The notes: generated by a model not told the origin, from the letters alone. DNA of 64,000 nucleotides from Afipia sp. GAS231 (GCF_900103365.1 NZ_LT629703.1:1178001-1242000), one strand, 5' to 3'. Positions 16,329 to 25,812 are shown, counted from the stretch's first letter. Made by a program: numbers and translations.

Positions 16329-18878
16329 CTACGACGTCATGGTCTCCTTGACCTTTTCGACCAGCGCCGAGAGCGCAAAGGGTTTTGGCAGGAAGGCGAA
16401 CTGCTCGTTCTCCGGCAGGCTCTTGTCGAAGGCCTCTTCGGCATAGCCTGAGACGAAGATGATCTTGAGATTGGGATTGCGCTTGCGCATCTCGCGCAGC
16501 AGCGTCGGGCCGTCCATTTCCGGCATCACCACGTCGGAGACGACGAGATCGACCGCGCCGTCCTTTTCCTCCAGCGCTTCCATCGCCTCGATGCCGTTCG
16601 AGGCCTCGATCACGCTGTAGCCGCGCGAACGAAGTCCGCGCGCATTGAGCGAGCGCAAGCCGTCCTCGTCTTCGACCAGCAGGATCGTGCCCTGCCCGGT
16701 GAGATCGGCCCGCGGCTTCGGCGGCTCGGCGGCGGCGTCCTTGGTCGCCGGCGGTTCCGGCTGAACCTCCAGTTCGGGGCGATGCCGCGGCAGGAAGATG
16801 TGGAACGAGGTGCCCTTGCCGGCTTCGGAATCGACATAGACGAAACCGCCGGTCTGCTTGACGATGCCGTAGACGGTCGAAAGACCGAGCCCGGTGCCCT
16901 TGCCGACTTCCTTGGTCGAGAAGAACGGCTCGAAGATCTTGTCGACGATCTCGGCGGGAATGCCGGTGCCGGTATCTGAAATATCGATGCGCACGTAGTC
17001 CGCCGCCGGCATGCCCTTGTAGGACTGCTGGGCTGCTTCTTCCGTCGTCATATTGGCGGTCTTCACCGTCAGCTTGCCGCCATCGGGCATCGCGTCGCGG
17101 GCGTTGACGGCGAGATTGACGATCACCTGTTCGAACTGCGAGACGTCGACCTTGACCGGCCAGAGATCGCGGCCATGCACGAGGTCGAGCTTGACCTTCT
17201 CGCCGATCAGCCGCCGCAGCAGCATGGTGAGATCGGACAGCGCGTCGCCGAGGTCCAGCACCTGCGGCCGCAGGGTCTGGCGGCGCGAGAACGCCAGCAG
17301 TTGCCGCACCAGCGTCGCAGCCCGGGTCGCGTTCTGCTTGATCTGCATGATGTCCTGGAACGACGGATCGGTCGGCTTGTGGGCGTTCAGCAGGAAGTCG
17401 TTCGCCATCATGATGGCCGAGAGCACGTTGTTGAAGTCGTGCGCGATGCCGCCGGCGAGCTGGCCGACCATGTCCATCTTCTGCGACTGGTTGATCTGGT
17501 TCTCCAGCGCGCGCCGCTCGGTGGTCTCCAGGAGATAGACGATGCCGGCCTCGGTCTCGCGCTCGTTTTCCTCGACCGAGGTCACGAAGAACTGGCCCCA
17601 GCGCTCCTTGGCGCCGTCGAGCATGGCCTCGACCGGGGCGATATCGCCCTGGCCTTCGGCCGCCTGGTTGATGGCCGCGATCAACAGGCCGCGGTCGCGC
17701 GCGTTCACGGTGCGGAAGATCGACTTGTTGGCCGCACCGTCAGGGCTCAGGCTTTGCGCCAGCTTGGCGAAACGGGCATTGGCGCGCACCACGGCGCCGC
17801 CGCGGTCCACGGTCGCGATCGCCATCGGGGTATGATCGAAGAACCGCATGAAGCGGACTTCGGCGGCGCGTTCGGGATCGGAATGCTCGTCGCGGGCGCG
17901 GCTGATCACCAGCGTGCGCGAGGAGCCGGGCACGCCGTCGGCGCCGAAGGCGAGCTTGTGATAGAGCCGCACCGGCATGGTCTTGCCGCCGCGCATCCGC
18001 AGGTCGATGTCGAACACTTCGGTTTTGACTTCGCCCGGCACCGCCACGATCGAGGTCAACAGCGAGGCGCCGTCACCCGAGACGATATCGGTCAGTTTCA
18101 GCCCGCCCGAACCGATTTCGGCGAGGTCATGATCGAGCCAGTTCGCCAGCGTGGCGTTGACATAGACGACGTCGCCCGCCGGATTGACCGAGAAGAAGCC
18201 GCAGGGCGCGTGATCGAGATATTCGATCGCGTGCTGCAGTTCCTTGAACACGTCTTCCTGGCGCTCGCGGTCCCGCGTGATGTCGGCAACCGACCACACC
18301 GCATATTTGGCCTCGCGCTTGCCCTGGCCGAGCGGACGAACCCGCATCCGCAGCCAGCGGCCCTGCGCGCCGTCCTGTCCTGCGATCCGGACTTCCTCCT
18401 GCTGCCGCTTGCCTTCGCGTGCGGCCTTGAGCAGACGGAACACCGCTTCGGACACGTCGGGATTGCCGATGAAGACGCGCTCGACCGGCCGCACGTCCTG
18501 CGCGGATGTGGCCCCGGTGATCGCCAGATAGGCAGCGTTGGAATAGACGACGTGGCCGCGCGGGTCGGTCACCGCCAGTCCGTCATAGGCATGGTCGGCG
18601 ATGCGCCCCATGACGGGATCGTCGGCGGTGCGGTCGGTGAAGCGGATGATGCCGGCGGCAAAGGCGAACAGGTTGAACAGGCCGACCATCGCCAGCAGCG
18701 CCAGCACGCCGAGAATATAGGGCTGGGCCTGGGCCCGGCCGATGGTCATCATCGCCACCGCGATCGCGACAATGCCAGCGGCCACCAGCAGCACCAGCAC
18801 GATGCTGCCGCCCCGCCGCGCCGGCTCATGGGCCGCGAGAGGCTCGGATGACGGATCGCTGTCGGTTTCGGCGGTCAT
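16329..18878 (-). CDS. cckA: Hybrid histidine kinase CckA
   Basis: An 849-residue cell-cycle kinase that in alphaproteobacteria feeds phosphate through ChpT to CtrA. Order: two membrane segments (about 22-45 and 50-75), three PAS-like domains (95-210, 215-330, 345-455), H-box [12 protein letters not shown] near residue 479, N-box [15 protein letters not shown] boxes DTGTGIP and [13 protein letters not shown], and a C-terminal receiver with phospho-acceptor in [12 protein letters not shown] (about 779) and K in FLPKPFA. It lies behind flhB on the same strand with a 180-base gap. MTAETDSD at 18878 is the likely start. Confidence 0.95.
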   Translation of the reverse strand: MTAETDSDPSSEPLAAHEPARRGGSIVLVLLVAAGIVAIAVAMMTIGRAQAQPYILGVLALLAMVGLFNLFAFAAGIIRFTDRTADDPVMGRIADHAYDGLAVTDPRGHVVYSNAAYLAITGATSAQDVRPVERVFIGNPDVSEAVFRLLKAAREGKRQQEEVRIAGQDGAQGRWLRMRVRPLGQGKREAKYAVWSVADITRDRERQEDVFKELQHAIEYLDHAPCGFFSVNPAGDVVYVNATLANWLDHDLAEIGSGGLKLTDIVSGDGASLLTSIVAVPGEVKTEVFDIDLRMRGGKTMPVRLYHKLAFGADGVPGSSRTLVISRARDEHSDPERAAEVRFMRFFDHTPMAIATVDRGGAVVRANARFAKLAQSLSPDGAANKSIFRTVNARDRGLLIAAINQAAEGQGDIAPVEAMLDGAKERWGQFFVTSVEENERETEAGIVYLLETTERRALENQINQSQKMDMVGQLAGGIAHDFNNVLSAIMMANDFLLNAHKPTDPSFQDIMQIKQNATRAATLVRQLLAFSRRQTLRPQVLDLGDALSDLTMLLRRLIGEKVKLDLVHGRDLWPVKVDVSQFEQVIVNLAVNARDAMPDGGKLTVKTANMTTEEAAQQSYKGMPAADYVRIDISDTGTGIPAEIVDKIFEPFFSTKEVGKGTGLGLSTVYGIVKQTGGFVYVDSEAGKGTSFHIFLPRHRPELEVQPEPPATKDAAAEPPKPRADLTGQGTILLVEDEDGLRSLNARGLRSRGYSVIEASNGIEAMEALEEKDGAVDLVVSDVVMPEMDGPTLLREMRKRNPNLKIIFVSGYAEEAFDKSLPENEQFAFLPKPFALSALVEKVKETMTS

Positions 18879-19058
18879 ATCAGGAAACGCAGCCCGTCGG
18901 CATGGAGGTGACGCGCACACCGGGTCGGCCGGACACGGACAACCCCGCATCCTCCCGGCACGCCCCTCCTGAGTGCCTGAATCGGCCCGGCCAGCGCAAG
19001 TCCATCAGGCGGCTATTTTGCAGCTTAGCGGCATTTCAACGCGATTCCGATCCTACCC

Positions 19059-20132
19059 CTACGGCCTGCGGCCGGAAAGCCCGCGCTTCAGGCCCATGAC
19101 GTAGCCGATGATCTCGGCGACCGCATGATAGTGCTCGACCGGGATTTCGTCGTCGATCTCCACCGTGGCATAGAGCGCGCGCGCCAAGGGCACGTTTTCC
19201 ACGATCGGAATGTCGTGCGCCTTGGCGACTTCCCGGATCTTGAACGCGATGTTGTCGACGCCCTTGGCGACGCAGATCGGCGCCGACATGCCGCGGTCGT
19301 AGGACAGCGCGATCGAATAGTGGGTCGGGTTGGTGATGATCACGCTGGCCTTGGGAACCGCGGCCATCATGCGTTTCTTGGCCTTTTGCATCCGCAACTG
19401 ACGGATCCGGCCCTTGATGTGGGGGTCGCCTTCGGACTGCTTGTACTCGTCCTTGATCTCCTGCAGCGACATCTTCTGCCGCTCGTACCACTGCCGGTAC
19501 TGGAAGAAGTAGTCGGCGATCGCAACCGCGGCCAGCATCGCCACCACGGCACCCAACACCTGCAGCGTCAGGCTGGTGGTCACGTTCAGGATGACGTCCG
19601 GGTCGAACCGCAGAAACGACTCCAGGCGCAGGCGCTCCGGCCACAGCACGGCCATCATGACGGCGCCGAGCGCAATCAGCTTGAAAATGCCCTTGGCGAA
19701 ATTCGCCGCCGCCTGCTTGCCGAAGATGCGCTTGAATCCGGCGCCGGGCGACACCTTGCTGAACTTGGGCGACAGCGATTCCGCCGACCACACCAGCCGG
19801 TGCTGGATCATGTTGCCGGCGATCGCCGCAATCATCAGCATCAGGAACGGCACGCCGACGGCACCGAGTACCGCCGTGCCGAGCAGGTTGGCGAGCGACA
19901 GCAGCGCCGCCCCGTCGGCATGGAGCTGGCCGGCATTGGCGATGACGTTGCGCAGCGGGTTAAGGATGCCGCCGCCCATCGAGCCCGAGAAGGTCGACAG
20001 CACCAGCGTGCCGCCCGCGATCACGAACCAGGTATTGACCTCCTGGCTTTTGGCAACGTCTCCGCGCGCATGCGCGTCGTCGAGACGTTTTTGTGTAGGG
20101 TCTTCTGTTTTATCGTCGCTGTCGTCGGCCAT
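19059..20132 (-). CDS. flhB: Flagellar export switch protein FlhB
   Basis: A 357-residue inner-membrane component of the flagellar type III export gate that switches substrate specificity from rod/hook to filament. It has four membrane segments in the first 210 residues. A cytoplasmic domain carries the self-cleavage motif NPTH within VIITNPTHYSIALSYD. The C-terminus ends VMGLKRGLSGRRP. It follows fliR by 27 bases and is the last export gene of the flgB operon before cckA. Confidence 0.97.
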   Translation of the reverse strand: MADDSDDKTEDPTQKRLDDAHARGDVAKSQEVNTWFVIAGGTLVLSTFSGSMGGGILNPLRNVIANAGQLHADGAALLSLANLLGTAVLGAVGVPFLMLMIAAIAGNMIQHRLVWSAESLSPKFSKVSPGAGFKRIFGKQAAANFAKGIFKLIALGAVMMAVLWPERLRLESFLRFDPDVILNVTTSLTLQVLGAVVAMLAAVAIADYFFQYRQWYERQKMSLQEIKDEYKQSEGDPHIKGRIRQLRMQKAKKRMMAAVPKASVIITNPTHYSIALSYDRGMSAPICVAKGVDNIAFKIREVAKAHDIPIVENVPLARALYATVEIDDEIPVEHYHAVAEIIGYVMGLKRGLSGRRP

Positions 20133-20159
20133 TGCGGCGCTCTGGTTTCTGTTTGAGCT

Positions 20160-20930
20160 CTATCTCAGCGGTGTCAGATCGTGCATGACGCCGACGAAGT
20201 AATTCAGATAGGTTCCCATCATCGCCGTGATGACGAGGGCGAAGATCAGGAAGCCGACCATGATCGAGAGCGGCACGCCGACGAAATAGACCTGCATCTG
20301 CGGCATCAGCCGCGCCAGCACGCCAAGGCCGATGTTGAAGACAAGACCGAACACCAGAAACGGCGCCGAAAGCTGCATGCCGATCTTGAAGGCGGCGGCA
20401 AAGGCGCGGGTGGCGAGGGCTGCGACATCACCGGTCGACATTACCTCGCCCGGCGAGAAGATCCGGTAACTCTCGTTCAGCGCCGCGATGACGAGATGGT
20501 GGCTGTCGGTCGCAAACAGCAGCGTCAAGCCGAGAATGGTGAGGAAGTTGCCGATCAGGAGGCCCTGCTGGCCCTGGGTCGGATCGACTGAAGTGACGAA
20601 GCCGAGACCGAGTTGCTGGGCGATCACCGAACCCGCGACCGACAGCGCCGACAGCGTCACGCGCGCGGTGGCGCCGAGCACGATGCCGATGACGATCTCG
20701 TGCAGCATCAAGACCAACAGCGAGGTCATCGACGTCATGTCGACGTGATAGGCGGCGCGGTGCAGCGGCAGGATGATCAGCGTCAGCAGAAGCGCAATCG
20801 CGAGCTTGACGCGAACCGGGATGTTGCTCTCGCCGAACCCCGGCATCAGCATCACCATCGCGCCAATCCGCGCGAACACCAGCATGAAGGTGGCGGCGAG
20901 GGCCGGCAGCAGGGAAACATCGATGCGCAT
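20160..20930 (-). CDS. fliR: Flagellar export gate protein FliR
   Basis: A 256-residue polytopic inner-membrane protein of the export gate core with FliP and FliQ. Typical features are the N-terminal ATFMLVFARIGAMVMLMPGFGESNIPVRVKL, GLGFVTSVDPTQGQ and the C-terminal FALVITAMMGTYLNYF. It begins 15 bases after the fliQ stop. Confidence 0.96.
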   Translation of the reverse strand: MRIDVSLLPALAATFMLVFARIGAMVMLMPGFGESNIPVRVKLAIALLLTLIILPLHRAAYHVDMTSMTSLLVLMLHEIVIGIVLGATARVTLSALSVAGSVIAQQLGLGFVTSVDPTQGQQGLLIGNFLTILGLTLLFATDSHHLVIAALNESYRIFSPGEVMSTGDVAALATRAFAAAFKIGMQLSAPFLVFGLVFNIGLGVLARLMPQMQVYFVGVPLSIMVGFLIFALVITAMMGTYLNYFVGVMHDLTPLR

Positions 20931-20945
20931 GAACAGGACAATGCA

Positions 20946-21209
20946 TCAACCGCCTATGATTCGCGACGATATCCGCATCATGTGACTGTGCAGCGAATCC
21001 GCCATGAACGGCAGCGCCAGCAATAATGTGACGAAGATCGCCAAAATCTTCGGCACGAAGATCAGCGTCTGTTCCTGAATCTGCGTCAGCGCCTGGAACA
21101 GCGACACCACGACGCCAACCACGAGGCCGACCACCATCAGCGGCGACGACACCACCACAATGGTCCAGATCGCGTCGCGCGCCACGTCGAGGGTTTCAGC
21201 ACCGGTCAT
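20946..21209 (-). CDS. fliQ: Flagellar export gate protein FliQ
   Basis: An 87-residue protein with two membrane helices (about 16-40 and 50-72) and the family words DAIWTIVVVSSPLMVVGLVVG and FQALTQIQEQTLIFVPK. The start MTGAETLDV at 21209 gives the standard FliQ length. The frame continues upstream to 21299 only through a palindromic repeat. Confidence 0.96.
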   Translation of the reverse strand: MTGAETLDVARDAIWTIVVVSSPLMVVGLVVGVVVSLFQALTQIQEQTLIFVPKILAIFVTLLLALPFMADSLHSHMMRISSRIIGG

Positions 21210-21238
21210 AACTGTCTCGCTTCCTGTAAACTCACCAC

Positions 21239-21343
21239 CGTCATTCCGGGATGGTGCGCAAGCACCAGACCCGAAATCTCGAGATTCCCCGATGCGCAAT
21301 TGCGCATCTGCGGTCTGGTCCTTCGGACCATCCCGGAATGACG
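21239..21343. repeat. Palindromic repeat between fliE and fliQ
   Basis: CGTCATTCCGGGATGGT at one end mirrors ACCATCCCGGAATGACG at the other, with inner arms CACCAGACC/GGTCTGGTCC and a central TGCGCAATTGCGCA palindrome. The whole 105 bases can fold into one long hairpin. It sits inside the flagellar operon, where neighbours are otherwise 15-30 bases apart, so it may be a mobile palindrome that set a processing or attenuation point. Confidence 0.8.
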
Positions 21344-21353
21344 TTCCAAAAAA

Positions 21354-21671
21354 TCAGATCGGCATCTTCATGATGTCTTCGTAGGATTGGATCACGCGGT
21401 CGCGCACCGACACCAGGGTCGAGACCGCGACGTCGGTTTCGGCGACCGCCGTCACCACGTCCATGACGTTGGCCTTGCCCGAGGTCATCGCCATGGTCTG
21501 GGCGTCGGATTTCTTGCCGGATTCCAGCACGCTGCCGACCGCATCCTTGAGCAGCGCAGAAAAGGATGGGCCGCTGCCGCCACCGGCCTGGGCACCCTTC
21601 TCGGCGCCGCCGGATTCCATCATGCGCGAAAGCGCGGCGTAGGCGTTGGCGGCAACTGTCGGTGTAGCCAT
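21354..21671 (-). CDS. fliE: Flagellar hook-basal body complex protein FliE
   Basis: A 105-residue protein that joins the MS ring to the rod. The C-terminal signature is VMDVVTAVAETDVAVSTLVSVRDRVIQSYEDIMKMPI. It follows flgC by 16 bases, and the downstream fliQ is 144 bases away because of the palindromic repeat. Confidence 0.95.
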   Translation of the reverse strand: MATPTVAANAYAALSRMMESGGAEKGAQAGGGSGPSFSALLKDAVGSVLESGKKSDAQTMAMTSGKANVMDVVTAVAETDVAVSTLVSVRDRVIQSYEDIMKMPI

Positions 21672-21687
21672 TTTCTATGGTTCCTGT

Positions 21688-22113
21688 TCAGGCCTTGAGG
21701 ATGTCGAGCGTGCGTTGGATCATGCGGCGCGTGGCGCTGATGATGTTGAGGTTGGCTTCGTAGGACCGCTGCGCCTCGCGCATGTCGGTCATTTCGATCA
21801 GCGGATTGACGTTGGGATATTTGACGTTGCCCTGGGCGTCGGCGGCCGGGTTGCTCGGCTCGTATTTGACGCGAAACGCCGACTGGTCCGGGCGCACCTT
21901 GCCGAGCGTCACCACCTTGGCGTCCAGCGTGCGATCGAGCGCGGACGAGAAGGTCGGCACCTTGCGGCGGTAGGGATCGCCCGAAGCGGTCTGCGCGGTG
22001 GAATCCGCGTTCGCGATGTTTTCCGAGATCACCCGCATCCGTCCGGCCTGCGCCCGCAGGCCTGACGTCGCGATGCTCATCGAGCGGGCGAAGTCACTTG
22101 CATCATCTGCCAT
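21688..22113 (-). CDS. flgC: Flagellar proximal rod protein FlgC
   Basis: A 141-residue rod protein. The N-terminal coiled region SMSIATSGLRAQAGRMRVISENIANADSTAQTASGDPYRRK and the C-terminal EMTDMREAQRSYEANLNIISATRRMIQRTLDI are the rod/hook family ends. It is exported without a cleaved signal by the flagellar type III system. It is the second gene of the flgB operon. Confidence 0.96.
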   Translation of the reverse strand: MADDASDFARSMSIATSGLRAQAGRMRVISENIANADSTAQTASGDPYRRKVPTFSSALDRTLDAKVVTLGKVRPDQSAFRVKYEPSNPAADAQGNVKYPNVNPLIEMTDMREAQRSYEANLNIISATRRMIQRTLDILKA

Positions 22114-22139
22114 GGTCCGGTTCCCCTAAGCGTCGCGCG

Positions 22140-22550
22140 TCAGCGCTTGCCGATCGCGGTCTTGAGCATTCCGAGGCTGCGCGTGTAGAGCGAGGCGGCG
22201 GCCGCGTAGTCCATCTGGTTGGCGGAGACCTTCAGCATCTGGTCTTCGAGATTGACGGCATTGCCGGCGGGCTTGGTCAGGAAACCGCTCTTGCCGCCGT
22301 CGCCGTTGAAGCTCTGTGCGCCGCCGGCGGCGCCGATATGGGTTGCGCTGGTGCGCATCATCGGCAGCGACCCAAATCCCCCGCCGACCGCGGAACCGGC
22401 CCGGTCGAATTTCGGCTCGACCAGGTCGCTCGGCTTGAAGTTCGGGGTATTGGCGTTGGAAATGTTTTCGGCGAGCACCCGCTGGCGCTCCTGATGCCAC
22501 TGCATCTTGGTGCGCAGCGCCGACAGGATCGGAAGATCGTTGATGGCCAT
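22140..22550 (-). CDS. flgB: Flagellar proximal rod protein FlgB
   Basis: A 136-residue rod protein with the family stretch HQERQRVLAENISNANTPNFKPSDL near the N-terminus and QMDYAAAASLYTRSLGMLKTAIGKR at the end. First gene of flgB-flgC-fliE-fliQ-fliR-flhB. Its upstream region holds a perfect TTAA-N7-TTAA box and a GGCAAATTCTGCC element. Confidence 0.95.
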   Translation of the reverse strand: MAINDLPILSALRTKMQWHQERQRVLAENISNANTPNFKPSDLVEPKFDRAGSAVGGGFGSLPMMRTSATHIGAAGGAQSFNGDGGKSGFLTKPAGNAVNLEDQMLKVSANQMDYAAAASLYTRSLGMLKTAIGKR

Positions 22551-22591
22551 GGCTGACGGATCTCCGTTAACCTCTGGCCACGCCCGAGGTA

Positions 22592-22629
22592 GGCAGAATT
22601 TGCCCGGTGTATGGTTAACGGTCGGTTAA
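22592..22629 (-). promoter_or_regulatory. CtrA-type box and FlbD-like element upstream of flgB
   Basis: TTAA at 22615-22618, seven bases, then TTAA at 22626-22629 make a perfect CtrA recognition motif. GGCAGAATTTGCC at 22592-22604 (GGCAAATTCTGCC on the minus strand) has GGCA/TGCC arms and recurs exactly at 58430. Both sites lie 40-80 bases before flgB in the 392-base divergent gap to fliO. The rest of the gap shows scattered TTAA words but no sigma-54 match on either strand. The sites are seen directly. The protein assignments are inferred. Confidence 0.7.
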
Positions 22630-22942
22630 AATTGCCGATTCCCGGTAGGGACAAAGCGCGATGCCCGCGGCCGGCAACAAAACGAGCGCATTTTCGCCAC
22701 GAAAGCTGCGTTAACCAGCAAAAGCCAACGCTGGCGGGGCATTCAGAAGTCGTTTTGGATCAAGCGATTCTTGGTCTATTAATTAACGAGCGGCAGCGCT
22801 TGCCGTCGGGAATTAAGAAATAAGGCTGATCTCGGGCGTGATTCGCCGGGATTGATCGCTTCGGGGCACGACCCCGATGAGCGGGAAATTTCCAGGCGTC
22901 ATGCTCACATGGTGAGAATGACGCGTGGCTGGGGACACAAGT

Positions 22943-23890
22943 ATGCAGACACTGACATTCCTGTTCGCGTTCATCGCCGTTCTGGCGCTGATTGGCGTGG
23001 CCGCCTGGCTGGTTCGCCGCTTCGCCACCAACCGCCTCGGTGCCAACACCAACCGCGGGCGGATGCCGCGGCTGGCCGTGATCGACGCTGCCGCCGTGGA
23101 CGGCCGCCGCCGCCTGGTGCTGGTCCGGCGTGACAATGTCGAGCATCTCTTGATGATCGGCGGTCCGAGCGACATCGTGGTCGAACCCAATATCGTCCGC
23201 GCCATTCCCGGCCGCGACCAGATGGCGCCCCGCCCCGCAGTCGCCGGCGATGTGCCGCCGCGGATCGCGCCGCTGCCCGATGCCAACTGGAACGAAGAGG
23301 CCGCAAGATCCGACCTGAGATCTGCCGATGCCTTCGAGCATCATGCCGAGCCGCAGATGCCGGAGCCGCCACCGCGCCCCGCCCGCCCCCCGTTTGCCGA
23401 CGAAGTCCGCCGCCCGGCGCCGCCACCGATGCCGGAGCGCCGCAGCGATCGCGCCGATCCTTTGGCAGGGTTCGGGCCCGAGCCAATGGGCGTCCGTCCC
23501 GAACCCCGGCCCGAGCCGACGCCGCCGCGCCTGACCCGCACCGAACCGCTGATGCCCCGCCCGCAACGCGCCAGCGAGCCGCCCAAGGAAACCTTCAAGG
23601 CGCCGCCGCCGGTCCGCGCGCCCGAACGCGCCATCGCACCACCGCCTCCTCCGCCGCCGGCGCCTGCCCCCGCGCAGTCGAGCGCCGACCAGAATCTCGC
23701 CGAGATGGCGCAGCGGCTCGAAGCTGCCTTGCGCCGGCCGGCCGAACCGGCACCGCCAGTCGCCCCCGAGCCGCCGCCGGTGCGGGCCGCGCGCCCCGAA
23801 GCGCCCGCCCCCGCGCCGCAGAAGAGCGGCTTTGAGAATCTGGAAGACGAGATGGCATCACTGCTGGGCCGTCCGAAGTCCCCTTCGTGA
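22943..23890 (+). CDS. fliO: FliO-like flagellar biosynthesis protein
   Basis: A 315-residue protein with one N-terminal membrane helix (LTFLFAFIAVLALIGVAAWLVRRF), then a FliO-type basic and beta stretch (RMPRLAVIDAAAVDGRRRLVLVRRDNVEHLLMIGGPSDIVVEPNI), then about 200 residues of Pro/Ala/Arg-rich low-complexity sequence. The domain fits FliO, which assists FliP assembly, but the proline-rich tail is longer than in enteric FliO. The stop overlaps the fliP GTG. ATG 22943 was preferred over GTG 22925 because of GGGGACAC upstream. Confidence 0.75.
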   Translation: MQTLTFLFAFIAVLALIGVAAWLVRRFATNRLGANTNRGRMPRLAVIDAAAVDGRRRLVLVRRDNVEHLLMIGGPSDIVVEPNIVRAIPGRDQMAPRPAVAGDVPPRIAPLPDANWNEEAARSDLRSADAFEHHAEPQMPEPPPRPARPPFADEVRRPAPPPMPERRSDRADPLAGFGPEPMGVRPEPRPEPTPPRLTRTEPLMPRPQRASEPPKETFKAPPPVRAPERAIAPPPPPPPAPAPAQSSADQNLAEMAQRLEAALRRPAEPAPPVAPEPPPVRAARPEAPAPAPQKSGFENLEDEMASLLGRPKSPS

Positions 23891-24645
23891 GATCGGCGAC
23901 TTTCCCGCGTAGAGTATTTTTATTTGTTGTAAGCCTGATAGCCGCCGGATCGCTCGCCGATCCGGCGATGGCGCAGGATATCAGCATCAATCTCGGCCAG
24001 GGCAATGGCGGCGTCACCGAGCGCGCGATCCAGTTGATCGCGCTGTTGACGGTGCTCTCGATCGCGCCGTCGATCCTGATCATGATGACGTCGTTCACGC
24101 GCATCGTCGTCGTGCTGTCGCTGCTAAGGACAGCGTTGGGCACCGCGACAGCGCCGCCGAACTCCGTGATCATTGCGCTGGCGATGTTTTTGACCGCCTT
24201 CGTGATGGGCCCGGTGCTGCAAAAGTCCTATGACGACGGCATCAAGCCGCTGGTCGCCAATCAGATCGGCGTCGAGGAAGCGTTGCAGAAGGCTTCAGTG
24301 CCGCTGCGCGGCTTCATGCAGAAGAACGTCCGCGAAAAGGACCTGAAACTGTTCATGGACCTGTCCGGCGAGCCGCCGCCGGCGACACCGGAAGATATGT
24401 CGCTGCGCATTCTCGTTCCCGCCTTCATGATCTCGGAACTGAAGCGCGCCTTTGAAATCGGCTTCCTGCTGTTCCTCCCCTTCCTGATCATCGACCTCGT
24501 GGTCGCCTCCGTGCTGATGTCGATGGGCATGATGATGCTGCCGCCGGTGGTGGTGTCGCTGCCGTTCAAGCTGATCTTCTTCGTGCTGGTCGACGGCTGG
24601 TCGCTGGTGGCGGGGAGCCTGGTGCAGAGTTACGGCGGCGGATAG
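23887..24645 (+). CDS. fliP: Flagellar export gate protein FliP
   Basis: A 252-residue core subunit of the export gate. It has a cleaved signal peptide (to AMAQD, about residue 31), then QLIALLTVLSIAPSILIMMTSFTRIVVVLSLLR (the FliP signature) and four membrane helices with VPAFMISELKRAFEIGFLLFLPF and SMGMMMLPPVVVSLPFK. The start is GTG at 23887, overlapping the fliO stop by four bases. Confidence 0.97.
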   Translation: MRSATFPRRVFLFVVSLIAAGSLADPAMAQDISINLGQGNGGVTERAIQLIALLTVLSIAPSILIMMTSFTRIVVVLSLLRTALGTATAPPNSVIIALAMFLTAFVMGPVLQKSYDDGIKPLVANQIGVEEALQKASVPLRGFMQKNVREKDLKLFMDLSGEPPPATPEDMSLRILVPAFMISELKRAFEIGFLLFLPFLIIDLVVASVLMSMGMMMLPPVVVSLPFKLIFFVLVDGWSLVAGSLVQSYGGG

Positions 24646-24663
24646 AGGCGGATAGAGGCAGAC

Positions 24664-25812
24664 ATGCTGGCGTCGCAACGCGAATGGTTCGATGTGCCGC
24701 GCGATATCTGCTACCTCAACTCGGCCTCCTACAGCCCGTTGCCGCTGCGAACGCTGGAAGCCGGTCGCGCCGCGGTCGGCCGCAAGGGCAGGCCCTGGAC
24801 GCTCGACGCTGATTTCGCGCGTCGCCAGCACGAGCGCGCCCGCACCGCCGCCGCCCGCCTGATCAACGCCGATCCCGCCGACGTCGCTTTGATCCCCTCG
24901 ATCAGCTACGGCGTCGCGACTGCCGCGAAGCTCGTCACGATTGCCCGTGGCAGCCGCGTCATCGTGCTGGAAAATGATCATTCGTCGCCGGTGCTGGAAT
25001 GGCATCATCGCGCCGAAGCCCAGGGCTTCACTGTCGAGACCGTGCGCCAGCCCGACGACGGCGACTGGACCGCGGCCGTTCTCGCGGTGATCGAACGATC
25101 CGGCGCGCCGCCCGTGGCCCTCGCATCGATCTCGTCGGTGCACTGGTCGGACGGCGGGCTGATCGACCTCGAACAGGTCACCGCGGCATTGCGGCGGCAA
25201 GGCGCCCTGTTCCTGATCGACGCAACGCAGAGCGCCGGCGTGCTGCCGATGGACGTCAAACGCCTCGACCCGGATTTTGTGCTGTTCCCGACCTACAAAT
25301 GGCTGATCGGCCCCTATGGCCGCGCCTTTCTCTATGTCGCGCGACGCCATCAGGGCGGCATCCCGCTGGAGCAAACGGCCGCAGCCCGCCGCAACGTGCG
25401 CGCCGAGAACGAGGTCTATTTCACCGACCTCGCCTATGTCGGCGACGCCAGACGCTTCGACATGGGCGAGCGCGATCATTTCATTTCGCTGGAGATGGCC
25501 GCGATCGGCATGGAGATGGTCGCCGAATGGGGCGCAGCCGCCATCTCAGAACGCCTTGCCATGCTGACCGGTGGGATCGAGGACCGATTGCGCAGTCTCG
25601 GCGCCCGTGTTCTTGAGCGCCGGCTGCGGGCACCGCACATCCTGTGCCTTGGCTTTGCAAAGGGAATGCCGAAAGGGCTGGTCGAAGGACTGGCCGATGA
25701 CGGCGTCTACGTCGCGGCGCGCCTTGGCCGCCTGCGGGTCTCGCCGCACGTCTTCAACGACGAAGCCGACACGGAGCGTTTCGTTACCACCCTGACTCGG
25801 CGGCTACGCTAA
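24664..25812 (+). CDS. Class V aminotransferase-fold PLP enzyme
   Basis: A 382-residue fold-type I PLP enzyme of the cysteine desulfurase/kynureninase superfamily. PLP-binding Asp lies in LIDATQSAGVLPMD, and the Schiff-base Lys lies in FPTYKWLIGPYG. It starts 18 bases after fliP, so it may be co-transcribed with fliO-fliP, though nothing else ties it to motility. Its stop overlaps the convergent diguanylate cyclase stop. The substrate is unresolved. Confidence 0.88.
   Translation: MLASQREWFDVPRDICYLNSASYSPLPLRTLEAGRAAVGRKGRPWTLDADFARRQHERARTAAARLINADPADVALIPSISYGVATAAKLVTIARGSRVIVLENDHSSPVLEWHHRAEAQGFTVETVRQPDDGDWTAAVLAVIERSGAPPVALASISSVHWSDGGLIDLEQVTAALRRQGALFLIDATQSAGVLPMDVKRLDPDFVLFPTYKWLIGPYGRAFLYVARRHQGGIPLEQTAAARRNVRAENEVYFTDLAYVGDARRFDMGERDHFISLEMAAIGMEMVAEWGAAAISERLAMLTGGIEDRLRSLGARVLERRLRAPHILCLGFAKGMPKGLVEGLADDGVYVAARLGRLRVSPHVFNDEADTERFVTTLTRRLR

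Noticed and set aside
17175..18851. 558-codon plus-strand open frame opposite cckA
   Set aside because: It is the complement of a well-supported kinase gene. The His/Arg/Asp-rich product has no domain, and high GC keeps this frame free of stops.
22551..22942. Sigma-54 promoter for flgB or fliO
   Set aside because: I scanned this gap for GG-N10-GC with TGGC-like context on both strands and found only wrongly spaced candidates. The CtrA-type box is the better explanation.
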